In this document: positions 13,376 through 16,141 of the stretch, in pieces
Numbering within the stretch: the stretch's first letter is position 1
Layout: every line of letters begins with the position of its first letter
Source of the DNA: Actinomycetota bacterium
Lineage (GTDB): Bacteria > Actinomycetota > Acidimicrobiia > Acidimicrobiales > Ilumatobacteraceae
Reading direction: 5' to 3'
DNA: 16,141 nt
NCBI GenBank assembly: GCA_005793785.1
Contig: SXPW01000020.1
Location: 1 to 16,141 of the forward strand
Program-made: the position numbers and the translations under genes
The notes under the pieces: model-generated
Told to the model about the DNA's origin: nothing
The model's database searches: none
What the model saw: the letters and a program-made list of their open reading frames with translations, nothing else

Positions 13376-13404
13376 TTGCAATTTCGCGCGATATCCGCTC
13401 AGAT
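13376..13404 (+). promoter_or_regulatory. Tentative promoter of the HU gene
   Basis: TTGCAA, 17 bp, TCAGAT. The -35 is good but the -10 is poor. Transcription would begin near 13411, leaving a leader of about 38 nt with the AAGGAA ribosome site. Confidence 0.3.
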
Positions 13405-13448
13405 TAATGGTCACGGAACTCCGATTCCGAGAAAGCAAGGAAATAGCA

Positions 13449-13730
13449 ATGACCAAAGCAGAGCTCCTCGCAGCAATAGCGGCGAAGGCCAACGTTCCGT
13501 CAGCGGAAGCTGATCGCGTCGTTCAGGCGTTCGTTGATCTCGTCGTGGAGTCTGCAAAGAAGGGCGAGAAAGTGTCGTGGCCGGGCTTCGGTTCGTTCGC
13601 GACATCGAAGCGCCAGGCGCGTACGGGCCGTAATCCTCGAACAGGGGAACCGGTTCAGATCGCCGCTTCTACAGCGATGAAGTTCAGCCCCAGCTCAACG
13701 CTGAAGGCCGAACTGAATCCAAACAGGTAA
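13449..13730 (+). CDS. HU-family nucleoid protein
   Basis: A 93-aa histone-like DNA-bending protein, the usual length of a tail-less HU subunit. It has the two N-terminal helices (MTKAELLAAIAAKA and EADRVVQAFVDLVVESAKKG), the hairpin core VSWPGFGSFATSKRQAR, the DNA-binding arm GRNPRTGEPVQIAAS with the intercalating proline (RNPRTG), and the final strand/helix KFSPSSTLKAELN. It forms a dimer and coats the nucleoid. ATG 13449 follows AAGGAA by 7 nt. Most actinobacterial HU proteins carry a Lys/Ala-rich tail after this point; here the protein stops at NPNR-TAA and the tail is encoded as a separate small gene 40 bp downstream, probably on the same transcript. Confidence 0.95.
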   Translation: MTKAELLAAIAAKANVPSAEADRVVQAFVDLVVESAKKGEKVSWPGFGSFATSKRQARTGRNPRTGEPVQIAASTAMKFSPSSTLKAELNPNR

Positions 13731-13770
13731 TACCAACCAAGCAATACCCAACCAATAAAAGGAGCCAATC

Positions 13771-13872
13771 ATGGCAAAGAAGCGCAAGGCCGCCAAGAAG
13801 GCGACGAAGAAGAAGGCAACCAAGAAGGCTGCCCCAAAGCGTCGTAAGAAGGCCGCCAAGAAGAAGAAATAA
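13771..13872 (+). CDS. 33-aa Lys/Ala-rich histone H1-like peptide
   Basis: ATG 13771 to TAA 13872 encodes 33 residues made almost only of Lys, Ala, Arg and Thr with one Pro, organised as short KKA/KKAT/KRRKKAA units. AAAAGGAG lies 6 nt upstream, a strong ribosome site, and the gene ends just before two hairpins including a classic terminator. The composition equals the C-terminal tail of actinobacterial HupB and of bacterial H1-like proteins, which bind DNA or RNA without a fixed fold. It follows HU by 40 bp in a different frame, so it is not a simple stop-codon split. Some or all of its role may be to act with HU in trans. It is too short for usual gene callers. Confidence 0.82.
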   Translation: MAKKRKAAKKATKKKATKKAAPKRRKKAAKKKK

Positions 13873-13873
13873 C

Positions 13874-13898
13874 TCACTCTCACCTTTCGGTGAAGTGA
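13874..13898 (+). terminator. Hairpin after the Lys/Ala peptide gene
   Basis: TCAC-TCT-CACC-TTTC-GGTG-AA-GTGA folds as an 8-bp stem with an internal loop immediately after the stop. It has no T-run and may stabilise the 3' end or aid the terminator that follows. Confidence 0.35.
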
Positions 13899-13915
13899 AT
13901 CGGTTCGGAGTACGT

Positions 13916-13954
13916 AACGACCGGGAGGCGAAAGCCTCCCGGTTCGTTCTTTTT
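13916..13954 (+). terminator. Strong intrinsic terminator of the HU operon
   Basis: CCGGGAGGC-GAAA-GCCTCCCGG (13921-13942) is a perfect 9-bp GC stem with a GNRA-type tetraloop. It is extended by AACGA pairing with TTCGTT around a one-base bulge and is followed by TTCTTTTT. It overlaps the stop of convergent cofC and is U-tailed only on the plus strand. Confidence 0.93.
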
Positions 13955-14540
13955 ATGGGCGAAGGTTGGTGAAGCCGCCGACGCGCAAGTCATCGAGCGT
14001 GTCGAGATCGAGCGCCAGGTCGGGTCGTGCGACCACCTGGCAGGTGAGCCCCAATCGGGTTGCCTCTGCGGCGTGTGCGGTCGAGGATCCGGGTCCGTAC
14101 TGGAAGTTGAACGCACCTTCGCTGGGCAGGAGCAGTGCGTTGGTGCCGTCGCCATGGCGATCCGGAACCACCACCACCGCTGCGGGAATGTCACCCAGCG
14201 ACGCCAATGTTTGGGCGTTCGGCAGGTCGCTGTGCACCACGAGAACTCGACCATGGCCAGCCCGCTCGGCTGCCGTGCGACCTGCCGCGACGGCGGCATT
14301 GAGGCCGGGTTCAGGCGGCACGACGATGGTGGCACCGTGGGCTGTGGCCCATTCGGCCACCTCAACGTCGTCGCAGACGACATAGACGGGGAGGGGTCGC
14401 GCCGCTGCCAATACGGCCTCTGCGCACCGGATCGCCAACTGTCGGCGCTCCTGAGGGGAGAGCGCGTCGGTGAGCCGGGCCTTGGCCAAGCCAAATGACT
14501 TGATCGGCACCACGACGGCCATCACCGCGGGTGCCTTCAT
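13953..14540 (-). CDS. cofC: CofC/FbiD-type guanylyltransferase of coenzyme F420 synthesis
   Basis: A 195-aa nucleotidyltransferase that joins GMP to 2-phospho-L-lactate (CofC) or to phosphoenolpyruvate (FbiD in mycobacteria), activating the side-chain precursor of F420. Visible motifs are VVVPIKSFGLAKARL (9-23) with the conserved lysines, CDD (56-58) in the sugar-nucleotide fold, PEPGLNAAVAAG (76-87), VVHSDLPNA (101-109) with the metal-binding Asp, PDRHGDGTNALLL (126-138), and FQYGPGSS (146-153). All are intact. ATG 14540 is taken because a TAGGCT box lies 7 nt upstream. An internal ATG at 14522 is possible. It is divergent from gpsA, with 23 bp between starts and overlapping -10 boxes. The PEP-versus-phospholactate choice cannot be settled from sequence; the actinobacterial context favours PEP. 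Confidence 0.92.
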   Translation of the reverse strand: MKAPAVMAVVVPIKSFGLAKARLTDALSPQERRQLAIRCAEAVLAAARPLPVYVVCDDVEVAEWATAHGATIVVPPEPGLNAAVAAGRTAAERAGHGRVLVVHSDLPNAQTLASLGDIPAAVVVVPDRHGDGTNALLLPSEGAFNFQYGPGSSTAHAAEATRLGLTCQVVARPDLALDLDTLDDLRVGGFTNLRP

Positions 14541-14547
14541 CGGCTTG

Positions 14548-14553
14548 AGCCTA
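14548..14553 (-). promoter_or_regulatory. Predicted -10 box of leaderless cofC
   Basis: TAGGCT on the minus strand, 7 nt before ATG 14540. It shares its TA base step with the gpsA -10 on the other strand. Confidence 0.5.
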
Positions 14554-14557
14554 CGAT
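14552..14557 (+). promoter_or_regulatory. Predicted -10 box of leaderless gpsA
   Basis: TACGAT, 6 nt before GTG 14564. It overlaps the opposite -10 by two bases, so RNA polymerase can hardly occupy both at once. Confidence 0.5.
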
Positions 14558-14563
14558 TTGGGC

Positions 14564-15571
14564 GTGGGATTCCCGTTTGCCCGCGTCGCCGTGATTGGTG
14601 CAGGTTCGTGGGGAACGACCGTTGCATCGCATCTCGCCCACAACGCACCGACCGTATTGTGGGCGCGACGGAGGGAACTCGCCGACGAACTACGTACGTC
14701 CCGAACGAATTCCCGCTACTTGCCGGAACATCGAGTGCATGCCGAACTGCAAATCACCAACGACATCGTTGACGCAGTGACCGACGCATCTCTCGTGGTG
14801 GTGGCGGTGCCATCGTCGGGTTTTCGCGACGTCGTACGTTCACTCGCGTTGCATCTCGAGCCCCGTGCGGTGTTGATGAGCCTGACGAAGGGTCTGGAAC
14901 GCGGCACCGGTCGACGAATGAGCGAAGTGCTCGTCGACCTGGCCCCCGACCACCCGGTCTCGGTGCTGTCCGGACCGAATCTGGCGGGTGAGATCGCCGC
15001 GGGCCAACCTGCTGCCAGCGTCGTGGCGTGCCCGGATGCGGCCGTGGCGAACCGACTGCAGGAGGTGTTCACGCGACCGCTCTTTCGGGTGTACACCCAC
15101 GACGACGTCATCGGCTGTGAAATCGGCGGCGTGGTGAAGAACGTGATTGCCATCGCCGCGGGAATGGCGCACGGCATGGGCTTCGGCGACAATTCCCGCG
15201 CCACCCTCATCACCCGGGGCCTCGTCGAAATGGGGCGGCTGGGTGCCAAACTCGGGGCGAATCCCGGCACGTTTTCCGGCCTTGCAGGAATGGGTGACGT
15301 GATCGCGACGTGCTCGTCGATGAAGAGTCGAAATACCACGGTGGGCGTTCGCCTCGGTAAGGGTGAGACGATCTCCGACATCAATGCGTCGATGAATCAC
15401 ATGGTTGCCGAAGGGGTGAAGAGTGCCGGGACGGTCGTGGCGTTGGCTCGCAAGGTTGGTGTCGAGATGCCGATCACCGAGGCGGTCGCCGAAGTGTGCG
15501 AAGGTCGACTCGGTGCAGCCGATGGCATGATGCGACTGATGACGCGCTCGAAGAAGTCCGAGCGCGAGTAA
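14564..15571 (+). CDS. gpsA: Glycerol-3-phosphate dehydrogenase [NAD(P)+]
   Basis: A cytosolic enzyme that reduces dihydroxyacetone phosphate to sn-glycerol 3-phosphate for phospholipid synthesis, 335 aa, normal length. It has the Rossmann motif VAVIGAGSWGTT (8-19), SLTKGLE with Lys109, SGPNLAGE (136-143), the catalytic Lys192 in GGVVKNVIAIAAGM, GDNSRATLITRGLVEM, and FSGLAGMGDVIATCSS. GTG 14564 is used because homology begins within a few codons and TACGAT lies 6 nt upstream; a TTG at 14558 is in frame. The C-terminus ends RSKKSERE. The next gene follows after 15 bp on the same strand and is probably cotranscribed. Confidence 0.96.
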   Translation: MGFPFARVAVIGAGSWGTTVASHLAHNAPTVLWARRRELADELRTSRTNSRYLPEHRVHAELQITNDIVDAVTDASLVVVAVPSSGFRDVVRSLALHLEPRAVLMSLTKGLERGTGRRMSEVLVDLAPDHPVSVLSGPNLAGEIAAGQPAASVVACPDAAVANRLQEVFTRPLFRVYTHDDVIGCEIGGVVKNVIAIAAGMAHGMGFGDNSRATLITRGLVEMGRLGAKLGANPGTFSGLAGMGDVIATCSSMKSRNTTVGVRLGKGETISDINASMNHMVAEGVKSAGTVVALARKVGVEMPITEAVAEVCEGRLGAADGMMRLMTRSKKSERE

Positions 15572-15586
15572 CGCGTTCGATCGTCG

Positions 15587-16141
15587 ATGTCCGGTCTCGT
15601 GGAAACCCGCATCGGTTTGCACGGTGCCGGCTGTGCGTCGGTCGACGGATTCGGCGTCGCGCAACCCGACGGCTGGCGCGGCAAGCGTTGCGGCTGGTGG
15701 ATTGCGGCGAGCGATCGTTGGCACGACCCGCGAACCTCGGTGAGCATTCGGCAACAGCGCCTCGGGGGAACCCCGGTCGTGCAAACCAAGCTGGGTGTGC
15801 CGGGTGGCGACGTCGTGCAACGCGTGTTCGTGGTGGCAGACCATGGCGGGCGACTCGTGATGCAGGTGGAGAACGCCTCGCCCGAACCGGTGGTGGTGGC
15901 GGTTCCGTCCAGTCACATGTCCACGACGGCGGCAACCGGGGGCATGAGACCACACGGCATCGAGACACCGAGCGATGTCCTTGCATTTCCGCTTTCCCAC
16001 CGCAGCACCGTGACCTTTGCCTGGGCGTTGACGCCGCCGCGACTCCGTAGATCGGCGCCAATCGATGCCGGCTCGTTGCCCACGCACGACCACGTCTCGC
16101 GTGGCTGGACGTTGGCCAGCGATCGTGCCAGTCGATTGCAG
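15587..16141 (+). CDS. Unidentified gene, 5' part only (runs off the window)
   Basis: The frame from ATG 15587 stays open for 185 codons to the window edge. The start follows the gpsA stop by 15 nt. The product begins MSGLVETRIGLHGAGCASVDG, then a Trp-rich stretch (about 30-46) and a predominantly beta region with LGVPGGDVVQRVFVVADH (about 68-86) and VMQVENASPEPVVVAVP (about 91-107), resembling the beta-sandwich N-domains of bacterial sugar-acting enzymes. I do not recognise a family and see no catalytic motif in the visible part. There is no signal peptide. Codon use is like the neighbours. It is probably cotranscribed with gpsA. Confidence 0.7.
   Translation, partial: MSGLVETRIGLHGAGCASVDGFGVAQPDGWRGKRCGWWIAASDRWHDPRTSVSIRQQRLGGTPVVQTKLGVPGGDVVQRVFVVADHGGRLVMQVENASPEPVVVAVPSSHMSTTAATGGMRPHGIETPSDVLAFPLSHRSTVTFAWALTPPRLRRSAPIDAGSLPTHDHVSRGWTLASDRASRLQ

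Larger units (their letters stand above)
12908..13448. other. 541-bp non-coding interval between divergent phoH-like gene and HU gene
   Basis: More AT-rich than its surroundings and without a convincing gene. It holds two A/T tracts around TTCCGGAA (12999-13027), inverted repeats at 13298-13342 that could pair as a pseudoknot or as alternative hairpins, and the putative HU promoter near its right end. Promoters for the phoH-like gene are expected here, but I cannot place them. Confidence 0.6.

Noticed and set aside
13235..13492. Minus-strand frame overlapping the HU start
   Set aside because: It crosses the HU ribosome site and the well-supported HU gene, and its product has no recognisable pattern.
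13734..13755. Repeated ACCAACCAA-type words between HU and the Lys/Ala gene
   Set aside because: Short, imperfect, low-complexity repeats; no structure or function follows from them.

Overview
The window looks like a chromosomal segment of a high-GC actinomycete, most likely of the class Acidimicrobiia. The evidence is a WhiB-family Fe-S regulator, a CofC/FbiD-type enzyme of coenzyme F420 synthesis, a class II (GlpX) fructose-bisphosphatase with the actinobacterial N-terminus, an HU protein with a lysine/alanine histone tail encoded next to it, and many genes whose start codon lies 6-7 nt after a TANNNT -10 box, the arrangement of leaderless transcripts. Lineage is inferred from gene content only; no search was run. 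There are no rRNA or tRNA genes, insertion sequences or CRISPR arrays.

Layout. 19-1011 (-) is glpX, divergent from a + strand run at 1055-3594: a duplicated-domain 131-aa acidic protein, a J-domain protein, a small alpha/beta hydrolase and a DUF554 membrane protein. The stretch 3610-8815 is the least ordinary part. Reading left, it has a Nudix/winged-helix protein, a 119-aa protein and a sliding-clamp-like/YbjN-like fusion. Reading right, from the same 127-bp intergenic region, it has a sigma-like factor overlapping a CbbX/SpoVK-type AAA+ ATPase. A long U-less hairpin follows. Then come a CxxC protein of unknown function (-), the exonuclease III gene xthA with an overlapping hotdog thioesterase gene (+), a whiB gene (-) and a PIN-PhoH ATPase (-). 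The right end holds HU plus a separate 33-aa Lys/Ala tail protein with a strong terminator, cofC (-), gpsA (+) and the start of an unidentified gene that runs off the window.

Most genes are housekeeping: gluconeogenesis, F420, glycerol phosphate, DNA repair and nucleoid. Four points deserve attention. (1) The whiB 5' untranslated region can fold into a closed multi-helix junction that begins almost exactly at the predicted transcription start. (2) The histone-like tail, normally fused to actinobacterial HupB, is here a separate 33-residue gene. (3) The Nudix-type regulator has a degenerate Nudix box and a winged helix split by about 107 residues. (4) The divergent five-gene module at 3610-8815 pairs a clamp-like/YbjN protein with an AAA+ protein whose N-terminal domain also resembles YbjN, and with its own sigma-like factor.
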